A stretch of 64,000 nucleotides of DNA, taken from contig JAXIVH010000108.1 in NCBI GenBank assembly GCA_036785325.1, positions 415,001 to 479,000 on the forward strand, written 5' to 3'. This document shows positions 11,773 through 23,890 of the stretch, in pieces. A model generated the notes under the pieces. That model searched no databases. It was given only the letters and a program-made list of their open reading frames with translations, and was not told where the DNA came from. This DNA is from Urophycis tenuis. Taxonomy: Eukaryota; Chordata; Actinopteri; Gadiformes; Phycidae. Each line of letters starts with the position of its first letter. Within the stretch, counting starts at the first letter, position 1. Both the position numbers and the translations under genes were made by a program.

Positions 11773-14700
11773 ATGTTCAACAGACAGACCAGCCTCTGGA
11801 TGGGTGATGTACGACTTCAGGTTTTAATATGTTGCATAGGCTACCTTAGTTATTGTTTTAATATGGAACAGATTTTAGTTCTGGTTTTAATGTGTATCAC
11901 ATAGTTTAGTTCTTTAATATGTAGATTTATTACAGCTTGGTGTTACCTTTAGTTCTTGTGTGTATTACATCTTTGTAGCAGCTAGCAGCTTGAAGGTAAT
12001 GTGTCTTGCAGTTGGACCCCTACATGGATGAGAACTTCATCAAGCAGGCCTTCAGCACCATGGGGGAGACGGCGTTTGGAGTCAAGATCATTACCCACAG
12101 AATCACAGGGTAAGACTGTTTACACTTAATTAATACTGCAGGGAATGACTTGTTTCAGAGTAAGGCCCAGGCCCAGTGGCCCTGGCACTGTCTCCACAAC
12201 ACTGTCTCCACAACACTGTCTCTACAACACTGTCTACAACACTGTCTCCACAACACTGTCTACAACACTGTATCCACAACGCTGTCAACACAACACTGTC
12301 TCTACAACACTGTCTCTACAACACTGTCTCCACAACACTGTCTCTACGACGCTGTCTCCACAACACTGTCTCCACAACACTGTCTCTACAACACTGTGTA
12401 CAACACTGTCACCACAACACTGTCTCTACAACACTGTCTACAACACTGTCTCCACAACACTGTCTCTACAACACTGTCTCCACAACACTGTCTACAACAC
12501 TGTCTCCACAACACTGTCTCCACAACACTGTCTCTACAACACTGTCTCCACAACGCTGTCTCCACAACACTGTCTCTACAACACTGTCTCCACAACACTG
12601 TCTCCACAACACTGTCTCTACAACACTGTCTACAACACTGTCTCCACAACACTGTCTCTACAACACTGTCTCTACAACGCTGTCTCCACAACGCTGTCTC
12701 TACAACACTGTCTCTACAACACTGTCTCCACAACACTGTCTCTACAACGCTGTCTCCACAACACTGTCTCTACAACACTGTCTCCACAACACTGTCTACA
12801 ACACTGTCTCCACAACACTGTCTCCACAACACTGTCTCTACAACACTGTCTCCACAACACTGTCTTCACAACACTGTCTCCACAACACTGTCTCTACAAC
12901 GCTGTCTCCACAACGCTGTCTCTACAACACTGTCTCCACAACACTGTCTCTACAACGCTGTCTCCACAACACTGTCTACAACACTGTCTCCACAACACTG
13001 TCCACAACACTGTCTCCACAACACTGTCTCCACAACACTGTCTCTACAACACTGTCTACAACACTGTCTCCACAACACTGTCTCTACAAAACTGTCTCCA
13101 CAACACTGTCTCTACAACACTGTCTACAACACTGTCTCCACAACACTGTCTCTACAACACTGTCTCTACAACGCTGTCTCCACAACACTGTCTCTACAAC
13201 ACTGTCTCCACAACACTGTCTCCACAACACTGTCTCCACAACACTGTCTCTACAACGCTGTCTCCACAACACTGTCTCCACAACACTGTCTCTACAACAC
13301 TGTCTACAACACTGTCACCACAACACTGTCTCTACAACACTGTCTACAACACTGTTTCCACAACACTGTCTCTACAACACTGTCTCCACAACACTGTCTA
13401 CAACACTGTCTCCACAACACTGTCTCTACAACACTGTCTCTACAACACTGTCTCCACAACACTGTCTCTACAACGCTGTCTCCACAACACTGTCTACAAC
13501 ACTGTCTCCACAACACTGTCTCTACAACACTGTCTACAACACTGTCTACAACACTGTCTCCACAACACTGTCTCTACAACACTGTCTACAACACTGTCAC
13601 CACAACACTGTCTCTACAACACTGTCTACAACGCTGTCTCCACAACACTGTCTCCACAACACTGTCTCCACAACACTGTCTCTACGACGCTGTCTCCACA
13701 ACACTGTCTCCACAACACTGTCTCTACAACACTGTCTACAACACTGTCACCACAACACTGTCTCTACAACACTGTCTACAACACTGTCTCCACAACACTG
13801 TCTCTACAACACTGTCTCCACAACACTGTCTACAACACTGTCTCCACAACACTGTCTCCACAACACTGTCTCTACAACACTGTCTCCACAACGCTGTCTC
13901 CACAACACTGTCTCTACAACACTGTCTCCACAACACTGTCTCCACAACACTGTCTCTACAACACTGTCTACAACACTGTCTCCACAACACTGTCTCTACA
14001 ACACTGTCTCTACAACGCTGTCTCCACAACGCTGTCTCTACAACACTGTCTCTACAACACTGTCTCCACAACACTGTCTCTACAACGCTGTCTCCACAAC
14101 ACTGTCTCTACAACACTGTCTCCACAACACTGTCTACAACACTGTCTCCACAACACTGTCTCCACAACACTGTCTCTACAACACTGTCTCCACAACACTG
14201 TCTTCACAACACTGTCTCCACAACACTGTCTCTACAACGCTGTCTCTACAACGCTGTCTCCACAACACTGTCTCTACAACACTGTCTCCACAACACTGTC
14301 TCTACAACGCTGTCTCCACAACACTGTCTACAACACTGTCTCCACAACACTGTCCACAACACTGTCTCCACAACACTGTCTCCACAACACTGTCTCTACA
14401 ACACTGTCTACAACACTGTCTCCACAACACTGTCTCTACAAAACTGTCTCCACAACACTGTCTCTACAACACTGTCTACAACACTGTCTCCACAACACTG
14501 TCTCTACAACACTGTCTCTACAACGCTGTCTCCACAACACTGTCTCTACAACACTGTCTCCACAACACTGTCTCCACAACACTGTCTCCACAACACTGTC
14601 TCTACAACGCTGTCTCCACAACACTGTCTCCACAACACTGTCTCTACAACACTGTCTACAACACTGTCACCACAACACTGTCTCTACAACACTGTCTACA

Positions 14701-17700
14701 ACACTGTTTCCACAACACTGTCTCTACAACACTGTCTCCACAACACTGTCTAGAACACTGTCTCCACAACACTGTCTCTACAACACTGTCTCTACAACGC
14801 TGTCTCCACAACACTGTCTCTACAACACTGTCTCTACAACACTGTCTCCACAACACTGTCTCTACAACGCTGTCTCCACAACACTGTCTCTACAACACTG
14901 TCTCCACAACACTGTCTCTACAACACTGTCTACAACACTGTCTACAACACTGTCTCCACAACACTGTCTCTACAACGCTGTCTCCACAACACTGTCTCTA
15001 CAACGCTGTCTCCACAACACTGTCTCCACAACACTGTCTCCACAACACTGTCTCCACAACGCTGTCTCCACAACACTGTCTCCACAACGCTGTCTCTACA
15101 ACACTGTCTACAACACTGTCTCCACAACACTGTCTCTACAACACTGTCTCTACAACACTGTCTCCACAACACTGTCTCTACAACGCTGTCTCTACAACAC
15201 TGTCTCCACAACACTGTCTCTACAACGCTGTCTCCACAACACTGTCTCCACAGAGACATTGTCTCCACAACACTGTCACAACACTGTCTCCACAACGCTG
15301 TCTCTACAACACTGTCTACAACACTGTCTCCACAACACTGTCTCCACAACACTGTCTCTACAACACTGTCTCTACAACACTGTCTCTACAACACTGTCTC
15401 CACAACACTTTCTACAACACTGTCTCCACAACACTGTCTACAACACTGTCTCCACAACACTGTCTACAACACTGTCTCTACAACACTGTCTACAACACTG
15501 TCTCTACAACACTGTCTCTACAACACTGTCTCCACAACACTGTCTACAACACTGTCTCCACAACACTGTCTACAACACTGTCTCCACAACACTGTCTACA
15601 ACACTGTCTCCACAACACTGTCTCTACAACACTGTCTCTACAACACTGTCTACAACACTGTCTCTACAACACTGTCTCCACAACACTGTCTCCACAACAC
15701 TGTCTCCACAACACTGTCTCCACAACACTGTCTCTACAACACTGTCTCCACAACACTGTCTCCACAACACTGTCTCCACAACACTGTCTCCACAACACTG
15801 TCTACAACACTGTCTCCACAACACTGTCTTCACAACACTTTCTCCACAACACTGTCTCCACAACACTGTCTCTACAACACTGTCTCTACAACACTGTCTC
15901 TACAACACTGTCTCCACAACACTGTCTACAACACTGTCTCTACAACACTGTCTACAACACTGTCTCTACAACACTGTCTCCACAACACTGTCTACAACAC
16001 TGTCTCTACAACACTGTCTACAACACTGTCTACAACACTGTCTACAACACTGTCTCCACAACACTGTCTCCACAACACTGTCTACAACACTGTCTCCACA
16101 ACACTGTCTCCACAACACTGTCTCCACCACTGTCTCCACAACACTGTCTACAACACTGTCTCCACAACGCTGTCTCCACAACGCTGTCTCCACAACACTG
16201 TCTCTACAACACTGTCTCTACAACGCTGTCTCCACAACACTGTCTCCACAGAGACAGTGTCTCCACAACACTGTCTCTACAACACTGTCTCTACAACGCT
16301 GTCTCCACAACACTGTCTCCACAACACTGTCTACAACACTGTCTCCACAACACTGTCTCTACAACACTGTCTACAACACTGTCTCCACAACACTGTCTAC
16401 AACACTGTCTCTACAACACTGTCTCCACAACACTGTCTCTACAACACTGTCTCTACAACACTGTCTCCACAACACTGTCTCTACAACACTGTCTCTACAA
16501 CACTGTCTCCACCACTGTCTCCACAACACTGTCTACAACACTGTCTCCACAACACTGTCTCCACAGGGGCTCGGCAGGCTACTGTTTCGTGGAGATGTCT
16601 GACGAGGCGAGTGTGGACCGCTGTGTCCAGAGACTGAATGGCAAGCTGGTCCCTGGATCCAACCCTGTGAGTTTTTAGCATGTTTCGATTATCACTGCAA
16701 CGTTTAAATGATTTATTGAACACTTGCTGCTGGATATCACAGTATAAGGCTGGAACTCCAGAAATGGCTCTATTGGAAAGCATTTTGACCTCCGCAAAGC
16801 ATTTTGAGTTCAGAGCACATTGACGGTAGAAGCAGGGTTAATGTCCCTTAATCCACCAGCTCATCCCACATGACCCATATCCTTCAGTAATATTTCTGTA
16901 GAAAGAGCTCAGAGAGAGAAAGAGGATGGAATATACAGCTACTTCACCATAGCTATGGTATAGTATGAAATAGTCCACTTATACAGAAGCTATAGACCAT
17001 ATGAGTTTATATTGTGTAGTATTAAATAGTCCACTTATACAATAGCTATAGTCCATCCATATGAGTTTATATTGTATAGTATTAATAGTCCACTTATACA
17101 TGTCTATAGTCCATAGATGGTTGGTCTATGCTTGTTTCAAACACACCAGTGTGTCAACTTGTTGAGTGTTTGTGTGGCCTACGATGGCCTGGTGTGTGAG
17201 TCTGCCCAAACATTTAGCTGACTGTGGGGCTGCTTGTATATCAGTATGTATTTTTGTTGAAGCTGGTGCATAGAGTCTCTGGTAGGAACTAACTGAGGAA
17301 TGGGCTAAAGGCTGGTCTGGGTGGTGGAGGTATGTAAAAGCTAACAACCACAATAACCACTCTTTATTTCCCAGCAATATCAGAGCTATACTACAGGTCT
17401 GTGGTGGTGTGGCTGCCTTCATGTCCTTTCTTTCTCCTCCCCAGCCCCGCAAGTTTAAGCTAAACTATGCCACCTATGGGAAACGGCCAGAAGCAGGGTA
17501 AGAACACATGTGATGCAAGCCCTAGATCAACATGAAGTAAAAGAATAGTTGTGTTCTATATGTTCAGTTTGTTATCACTAGGTACTGTGTACCTTCTATA
17601 TTCTGTATGCTCGGTACTACAGTGTAGCAGATTGTACTACAGAACAAATTGTTAATTGAGAGATAATGGCATAACCAATAAAAATGTAGTCAAATAACAC

Positions 17701-20700
17701 ATTCAAGTATAAAAAAAAGAAAAAAGAAAATATATTTAGGCCATCCTTAAAAATATTTGGGTTTGCCGTAACCCGACCCACCCTGCAAATTTAGGACCGA
17801 CCCAAATATATATATTTTTTTCCCTTTGAGTCCGACCGACTTACCGGTTGTAAACTTACATTTTTAAACTCTTCAAACAACTGTTATGTATAATGAATAT
17901 AAATTGCCTACATGCACTCGTAGGCTACGTTCTTTCTTTTATATTTGATTCATTTCATCAATGGTTCACTTGTCTGTTATGATGGCTGCGGCTGCAGTAG
18001 GTAAATGTCCGCGGTCACTGTTCAAAGTTACAGAAGGCTATAGTTATTACTTTGGGTTCATGCACCGTAGCAATAGGTCCTACATAAAACAATGCATTGA
18101 AATATCTCGACACCGCTATAAGGTGACATGTCGACTGATGTCAAGCAGACCACTCAACTTTTAGGGGTTGGAGACGCAGTCAGTGACGTCACGATATGCA
18201 AATTTGTTTAAATTCATACCGACGTATTCACCATGACCAAAATTTTACTTTTGTTTTTTACTTTAAATTTTGAAGAAAAAAAAATAGACCTACCTCTTTT
18301 AAATTTTTTGGGTTGTAACTGCAAACAGAAATATTTTTAAGGATGGCCTTAAATACATTTACATTTAGCACATTTAGCAGACGCTTTTATCCAAAGTGAC
18401 AAAGTGAAGTTTATCCTGACTTACAATAAGTACATTTGTCAGAAGAAGGTGAAACATTTCATTGCTGTTAATAAAGTAAGAAAGTCACCAGAACAAGTTT
18501 CAAGCATTTCATTTGCTAGGTTAACCATTGCTAGTGTACAACTAAATACTTCACATGATGGTATGGGAAAATAGTATATATTTTGTATTGTATAGTATTG
18601 AAAGTAAATCAAACTAGTGATAACAACAGTATTGTGTAACCCTGCAGGCCAGAGTTTTCTGTGTTTGTGGGCGACTTGTCCTCTGATGTCGATGACTTCC
18701 AGCTTCACCAAGTTTTTAAGAAGTATCCATCCTGCAAAGGAGCCAAGGTGGTGACCGACCAGTATGGGAACTCCCGGTGAGAGGTCCTGCCTGCAGCAGG
18801 TCCAGACCCTGAAACAGTTCTTTCACTGCTTTGTTCTTCCATTCGCTCAGTACAATCGCTGCAGGTTTTCAACGTTGGTAGTTACTTCTTCTTGTCGTCC
18901 TATGCTAAAACTATTGTTTCTCCATAGGCTAAGCAAGAGCAACTCACAAAGTGATGCTACTTCATATTAAAAAGTAAAAGCACAAGTTTCAGTTCTATCA
19001 TAAATTCCTCCATCATATTCTGTTTGTCAATTTAAATGAGGTCTTATTCAACATGCTAGATGGCGAGCAGGCGTGTGTCAGGTGAGTGTGTGACTGTGTT
19101 GTTTCCTCAGAGGTTACGGATTTGTGAAGTTTGGAGAAGAGACCGAGCAGAAGCGGTCCATAGAGGAGTGCCAGGGAACCGTGCTGGGAGGGAAGCCGCT
19201 GCGCCTCAGCATCGCTGTGGCTAAAAGGTATGGCTAACGCTAACCTCACTAATGGGAGAGGCTAACGCTAACCTCACCAACAGGAGGGGCTAAGGCTAAC
19301 CTCACTAATGGGAGAGGCTAACGCTAACCTCACCAACAGGAGGGGCTAACGCTAACCTCACTAATGGGAGAGGCTAACGCTAACCTCACCAACAGGAGGG
19401 GCTAACGCTAACCTCACCAACAGGAGGGGCTAACGCTAACCTCACCAACAGGAGGGGCTAACGCTAACCTCACCAACAGGAGGGGCTAACGCTAACCTCA
19501 CAAACAGGAGGGGCTAACGCTAACCTCACCAACAGGAGGGGCTAACGCTAACCTCACCAACAGGAGGGGCTAACGCTAACCTCACCAACAGGAGGGGCTA
19601 ACGCTAACCTCACCAACAGGAGGGGCTAAGGCTAACCTCACCAACAGGAGGGGCTAACGCTAACCTCACCAACAGGAGGGGCTAAGGCTAACCTCACCAA
19701 CAGGAGGGGCTAACGCTAACCTCACCAACAGGAGGGGCTAACGCTAACCTCACCAACAGGAGGGGCTAACGCTAACCTCACCAACAGGAGGGGCTAACGC
19801 TAACCTCACCAACAGGAGGGGCTAACGCTAACCTCACAAACAGAAGGGGCTAACGCTAACCTCACCAACAGGAGGGGCTAACGCTAACCTCACCAACAGG
19901 AGGGGCTAACGCTAACCTCACCAACAGGAGGGGCTAAGGCTAACCTCACCAACAGGAGGGGCTAACGCTAACCTCACCAACAGGAGGGGCTAACGCTAAC
20001 CTCACCAACAGGAGGGGCTAACGCTAACCTCACCAACAGGAGGGGCTAACGCTAACCTCACTAACGTTAGGGGCCTCTTCAGGAGCTCGCCCACCGGCAG
20101 CCTCTCCTTGGCTTTATTCTGCTGTAGCCAAACTATTTGGCTGTCAGTGTTCCACAGTATTTGTATGAATGACAATACTGAAGGCTTACAGTAGACGGTT
20201 CAGGGGCTTCCGACAGAACTCACACCTGCACCACTGCCCACTACCTGCCCTTTCCCTCCCTCACTCAACATGGAACAAGACCAAAGATGGAATCTTCCGG
20301 TGTATGTGTTAGGTTAGGGGTTAGGGTTAGGGTTAGGTAGGGCTAGGTTAGGGGTAGGGTTAGGTAGAGTTAGGTCAAGGGTAGGGAGGGTTAGGTAGGT
20401 TAAGGTTAGGTAAGGTTAGGTTAGGTTGTGTTAGGCTGGGAAGGGTTAGGTAGAATTAGGGTAGGATTAGGCAGGGGTAGGTAAAGGTAGGCAGGGTTAG
20501 GGAGGGTTAGGTAGGGGAACGGAGGGTTAGGTAAGGTTAGGTAGGGTTAGGGAGGTTTAGGTAGGGATATGTAGGATTAGGGAGGGTTAGGTAGGATAAG
20601 GGAGGGTTAGAGAGGGTTAGGGAGGTTTAGGTAGGGATATGTAGGATTAGGGAGGGTTAGGTAGGATAAGGGAGGGTTAGAGAGGGTTAGGGAGGTTTAG

Positions 20701-23700
20701 GTAGGGATATGTAGGATTAGGGAGGGTTAGGTAGGATAAGGGAGGGTTAGGTAGAGATAGGGAGGGTTAGAGAGGGTTAGGTAGGGTTACGTAAGGTTAG
20801 GGAGGGTTATGTAGGGTTAGGGAGGGTTAGGTTGGGATAGGTAGGGTTAGGGAGGCTAAGGTAGGGTTAGATAGGGTTAGGAAGGGTTAGGTAAGGTTAG
20901 GGAGGGTTAGATAGGGGTATGGAGGGTTAGGGAGGGTTAGATAGGGGTATGGAGGGTTAGTAAGGTTAGGGAGCGTAAGGTAGGGTTAGATAGGGGTAGG
21001 GAGGGTTAGGGAGGGTAAGGTAGGGTTAGGTGTGGTTAGGGAGGGTAAGGTAGGATTAGATAGGGTTAGGTAAGGTTAGGGAGGGCTAGGTAAGGTTAGG
21101 GAGGGTTAGGTAGGGTTAGGGAGGGGTAGGGAGGGCTAGGTAAGGTTAGGGAGGGTAAGTTAGAGGTAGGTAGGGTTAGGTGTGGTTAGGGAGGGTAAGG
21201 TAGGGTTAGATAGGGTTAGGTAAGGTTAGGGAGGGTAAGGTAAGGTTAGGGAGGGTTAGGTAGGGTTAGGGAGGGGTAGGGAGGGCTAGGTAAGGTTAGG
21301 GAGGGTATTAGAGGTAGGTAGGGTTAGGTGTGGTTAGGGAGGGTAAGGTAGGGTTAGATAGGGGTAGGGAGGGTAAGGTAGGGTTAGATAGGGATAGGGA
21401 GGGCTAGGTAAGGTTAGGGAGGGTAAGTTAGAGGTAGGTAGGGTTAGGGAGGGTAAGGTAGGGTTAGATAGGGATAGGGAGGGTTAGGTAAGGTTAGGGA
21501 GGGTAAGTTAGAGGTAGGTAGGGTTAGGGAGGGTAAGGTAGGGTTAGATAGGGTTAGGGAGGGTAAGTTAGAGGTAGGTAGGGTTAGGGAGGGTAAGGTA
21601 GGGTTAGATAGGGTTAGGGAGGGCTAGGTAAGGTTAGGGAGGGTAAGTTAGAGGTAGGTAGGGTTAGGGAGGGTTAGGTTGGGTAGGGTTAGCCGCCAGG
21701 CGCTAACCCGCCAGGAGCATGGTCCCACATTGTGTTGTGCAACATGTTGTATATCATGTTATACATCGTGTAAAGAGACATGTCGTACACTGTGTTGTAT
21801 AACATGTTGTATATCATGTTATACATCGTGTAAAGAGACATGTCGTACACTGTGTTGTATAACATGTTGTACATCATGTTTTGCTGTACATCATGTATGA
21901 CTGGCCTCTTACTCGTTTGTGTAGGTGTTATATTTTGGGAGCAGTTTTTCCAAGCCTTTTCTTTTAATCTAATTACAGCGTTGGTTCTCGTAAAATCACT
22001 GGGATGTAATTGAGGCCATTTTGAGATGTTTTGCTTGAGGGAAAAATAATTCTTTCTTTTGGATGATTGATTTTTCAGCCAAAAGGTGAGCAACTACCAT
22101 GGAGGACAGGGCCAAGGTTACCATAGCAACTACAACCAGCCGCAGTCTGGCTACTACAGCAGCCATGGCAACGGGGGGCAGGGGGGGTACTACTCCCAGT
22201 GGGGGGGTTATGACCAGTATGGTGGCTATGGCAACAGTGGCTATAGCAACGCGGGCTACAGCCCAGGGTACAACTACAGCTACGGAGCATATGGGTACCC
22301 CCCTCCTGGCCACGCCTTGGGCCCGCCTCCTCCAACAGGAGCCCCTCCCACTTCCACAGAGGCGCCTGGGCCCACAGAGGTGAGAGAACATCTGGATTGT
22401 ACTCCTGTTCACTGATACCATCTCTGTCATGAAGGGCGTGGCAACATCTTTATTTTTTTCTCTCCAGTGCTAAAGCCTCTCCTGGAATGATCTGTTTAGG
22501 ATCTGTTTGGGATCTGTTTAGGATCTGTTTGCGATCTGTTTGGGATCAGTTTGGGATCTGTTTAGGATCTGTTTGGGATCTGTTTAGGATCTGTCTGGGA
22601 TCTGTTTAGGATCTGTCTGGGATCTGTTTAGAATCTGTCTGGGATCTGTTTAGGATCAGTTTGGGATCTGTTTAGGATTTGTCTGGGATCTGTTTAGGAT
22701 CTGTCTGGGATCTGTTTAGGATCAGTTTGGGATCTGTTTAGGATCTGTTTGGGATCTGTTTAACGTGACCCAGTGAGACTTCAGCGCTCCCCCTTTTTAG
22801 AAAAATGCTTATTTGAAAACCTTTGTTACCTGGTTCTAAACCCTGGTACTATAAATGTAGCTTATTTTTCTTTGAAGATGTTTTTAACGTGATGCAGACC
22901 TCTGTCCAAATGAGGGGCAGTCTGTCCTCTGGATGGACCCTGAATCCCACATGAGCATGTCAACATGAATCCCCTCAGTCATCAACCTTCTGACCCCTAA
23001 CCCATCCTCTCTCTCAGGGATGCCACGACGAAAGCGGTGAGGCGGAGGACAACGGAGAAGGTAGAACATACTGACTTGGTCCTCACAGGCAGACCGACCT
23101 GGTCCTTATGTTTCTGGGCGGCATAGCTCAGTGGGTAGAGCGGGTCATCCACTAACCGAAGGGTTGGCGGCTCGATCCCCTCCTCCAACTGTCCACATGT
23201 CAAACCCCACAAATGTACTGATTGTAAGTCGCTTTGGAGAAAAGCGTCTGTTAAATGCCCCTTTACCCTTTATTCCCTGACCTCATGTTGAACAGATGTG
23301 TTGATAGAATCTGTTTTATTTCTAAATATGAGCTGATCTTAGAGGTGGCCGTGCTGCAGGCTAACAGACTTTGTATTATTCATCGTGCTATACATGTTAT
23401 ACATCACATACATTGTGCTATATAACATGTTATACTTTGTGTTATAGATTATAGTGTTTAATATGTGTAACAGCTGGTTGTGGTGGACTTGCTGCAGGCT
23501 AACAGACTTTGTCTTGTACATGTTATACATGGTGTTATAGATTCTATAGTGTTTAATGTGTCTGTATATTACAGAGCTGGATGTGGTGGACGTGCTGCAA
23601 GCTAACAGAGATTTCATGGAGCGCAGTGAGGAACTTTATGACGCCATGATGGATTGCCACTGGGAGCCCCTGGACTCCATTACCTCCCCCATCCCCTCCC

Positions 23701-23708
23701 TCTCCTGA
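11773..23708 (+). CDS. trnau1ap: tRNA selenocysteine 1-associated protein 1 (SECp43), nine exons
   Basis: Exons: 11773-11808, 12012-12109, 16567-16666, 17445-17497, 18648-18776, 19111-19227, 22079-22379, 23018-23060, 23575-23708. All introns are GT-AG and the joined frame is 1011 nt, giving 336 residues. The protein binds tRNA-Sec and supports selenocysteine incorporation and Sec-tRNA modification. RRM1 covers residues about 7-84, with RNP2 at LWMGDL (8-13) and RNP1-like SAGYCFVEM (47-55). RRM2 covers about 98-176, with VFVGDL (101-106) and RGYGFVKF (139-146). A Tyr/Gly/Gln-rich linker fills 180-278 (exon 7). The conserved C-terminal tail includes ELYDAMMDCHWEPLD. Human SECp43 is 287 residues; the extra length lies mainly in the Tyr/Gly linker and the acidic exon 8. 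The start (MFNRQTSLWMGD) is the only ATG in frame with a good donor. The reading frame is intact despite massive intron repeats. Fish can carry two paralogues and I cannot say which this is. Confidence 0.93.
12180..16566. repeat. 4.4-kb minisatellite of 12/14-bp units filling trnau1ap intron 2
   Basis: More than 300 units of 'caacactgtctcca', with variants ending 'ctcta', a 12-bp 'caacactgtcta' and an 'acgctgtc' substitution. They fill nearly all of intron 2 (12110-16566). Higher-order duplication is visible: blocks around 12.4-13.5 kb recur at 13.7-14.7 kb in the same variant order. The units lack stops in all forward frames, giving open frames of up to 1500 codons that are artefacts. The last unit supplies the 3' splice site of exon 3 (tctccacag). 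Confidence 0.97.
17739..18348. mobile_element. Non-autonomous DNA transposon in trnau1ap intron 4
   Basis: The ends are inverted repeats: left 'ggccatccttaaaaatattt' and right 'aaatatttttaaggatggcc', flanked by TTA on both sides (a 3-bp target duplication). The 610-bp interior has no transposase frame. A TTA duplication suits PIF/Harbinger-like elements, but the superfamily is uncertain. Confidence 0.75.
18352..18560 (-). mobile_element. L2-type LINE 3' end, minus strand, in trnau1ap intron 4
   Basis: The reverse complement matches the terminal 200 bp of the LINE at 1380-3747: the 'aacttgttctggtgactttc' region, the 'gaaggtgaaacatttc' complement, and the 'ttatccaaagtg' tail stem. A short duplication in the tail stem ('caaagtgacaaagtgaag') is visible. 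It lies immediately beside the DNA transposon. Confidence 0.8.
19228..20078. repeat. 28-bp minisatellite starting at the exon 6 donor of trnau1ap
   Basis: About 30 units of 28 bp containing 'aggggctaacgctaacctc' and 'accaacagg'. The first unit begins within the splice donor region (aaaag^gtatggctaacgc), so the array abuts exon 6. Every unit contains two CTAAC pentamers (the vertebrate branch-point consensus is yUnAy) and an 'accaacag' 3'-splice-like AG. Confidence 0.95.
20295..21690. repeat. 1.4-kb degenerate TTAGGG-like array in trnau1ap intron 6
   Basis: Dense 'ggttaggtaggg', 'gggagggttag' and 'gataggg' variants, all with the G-rich strand on plus. Perfect (TTAGGG)n is limited to the left edge near 20320-20335; the rest is a diverged A/G/T lexicon. 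Runs of GGG at short spacing could form G-quadruplexes in the pre-mRNA of trnau1ap. It is interstitial, flanked by ordinary intron on both sides. Confidence 0.92.
21715..21897. repeat. 60-bp tandem repeat, about 2.5 copies
   Basis: Two full copies and a partial copy of a 60-bp unit with 'atgttatacatcgtgtaaag' and 'agacatgtcgtacactgtg'. The copies are identical at nearly every position, so the duplication is recent. Related 'ttatacat' sequence occurs in intron 8. Confidence 0.85.
22489..22764. repeat. GGATCTGTTT minisatellite in trnau1ap intron 7
   Basis: About 23 units of 11-12 bp alternate 'tgggatctgttt' and 'aggatctgttt', with occasional 'cagttt' and 'ctgtctg' variants. They lie between exons 7 and 8. 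Confidence 0.93.
23110..23272 (+). mobile_element. tRNA-derived SINE in trnau1ap intron 8
   Basis: The head has an A box 'tagctcagtgggtagagcgg' and a B box 'ttggcggctcgatcccc'. The 3' end is 'gtaagtcgctttggagaaaa' plus 'gcgtctgttaaatgcccc'. The tail matches the L2-type LINE tail in this window, so that LINE's machinery is the likely mobiliser. It is about 160 bp and full length for this short family. Confidence 0.88.
23331..23600 (+). repeat. Exon 9 boundary of trnau1ap in three tandem copies
   Basis: The start of exon 9 (gagctggatgtggtgga, then 'cgtgctgcaagctaacag') is preceded by two diverged copies. One is at about 23332 (gagctgatcttagaggtgg...gtgctgcaggctaacag) and one at about 23471 (agctggttgtggtgga...ttgctgcaggctaacag). 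The spacing is about 139 and 104 bp. Each is followed by related 'ttatacat...gtgttatagatt' intron sequence. Only the third copy continues into the conserved FMERSEELYDAMMD coding sequence; the others run into 'actttgt' and stops. Confidence 0.8.
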
Positions 23709-23848
23709 GAACCCTCCCCCTCTCTGGAGACTCTAACTTCCTGCTCTGGGGGACAACATGATGACAACACTGAAGTTAACTGAGGCTTAAATCCTCCTGG
23801 CTGTCAAGACCCTACTGTCTTTTATTATATGCAGGATCACCCTGCCAA

Positions 23849-23890
<42 letters not shown>

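Noticed and set aside
12145..16678. Open frames of up to 1500 codons (STTLSPQHCLHNTV repeats)
   Set aside because: They are translations of a stop-free minisatellite within intron 2 of trnau1ap, open in three frames at once. The flanking RRM exons splice across it.
20295..21690. True telomere or chromosome end
   Set aside because: Most units are degenerate and gene exons continue on both sides in the correct order, so the tract is interstitial.
22099..22383. Overlapping Thr/Ala-rich frame starting at the ATG of 22099
   Set aside because: It is out of frame with trnau1ap exon 7, whose Tyr/Gly reading fits the family and joins both flanking exons in phase.
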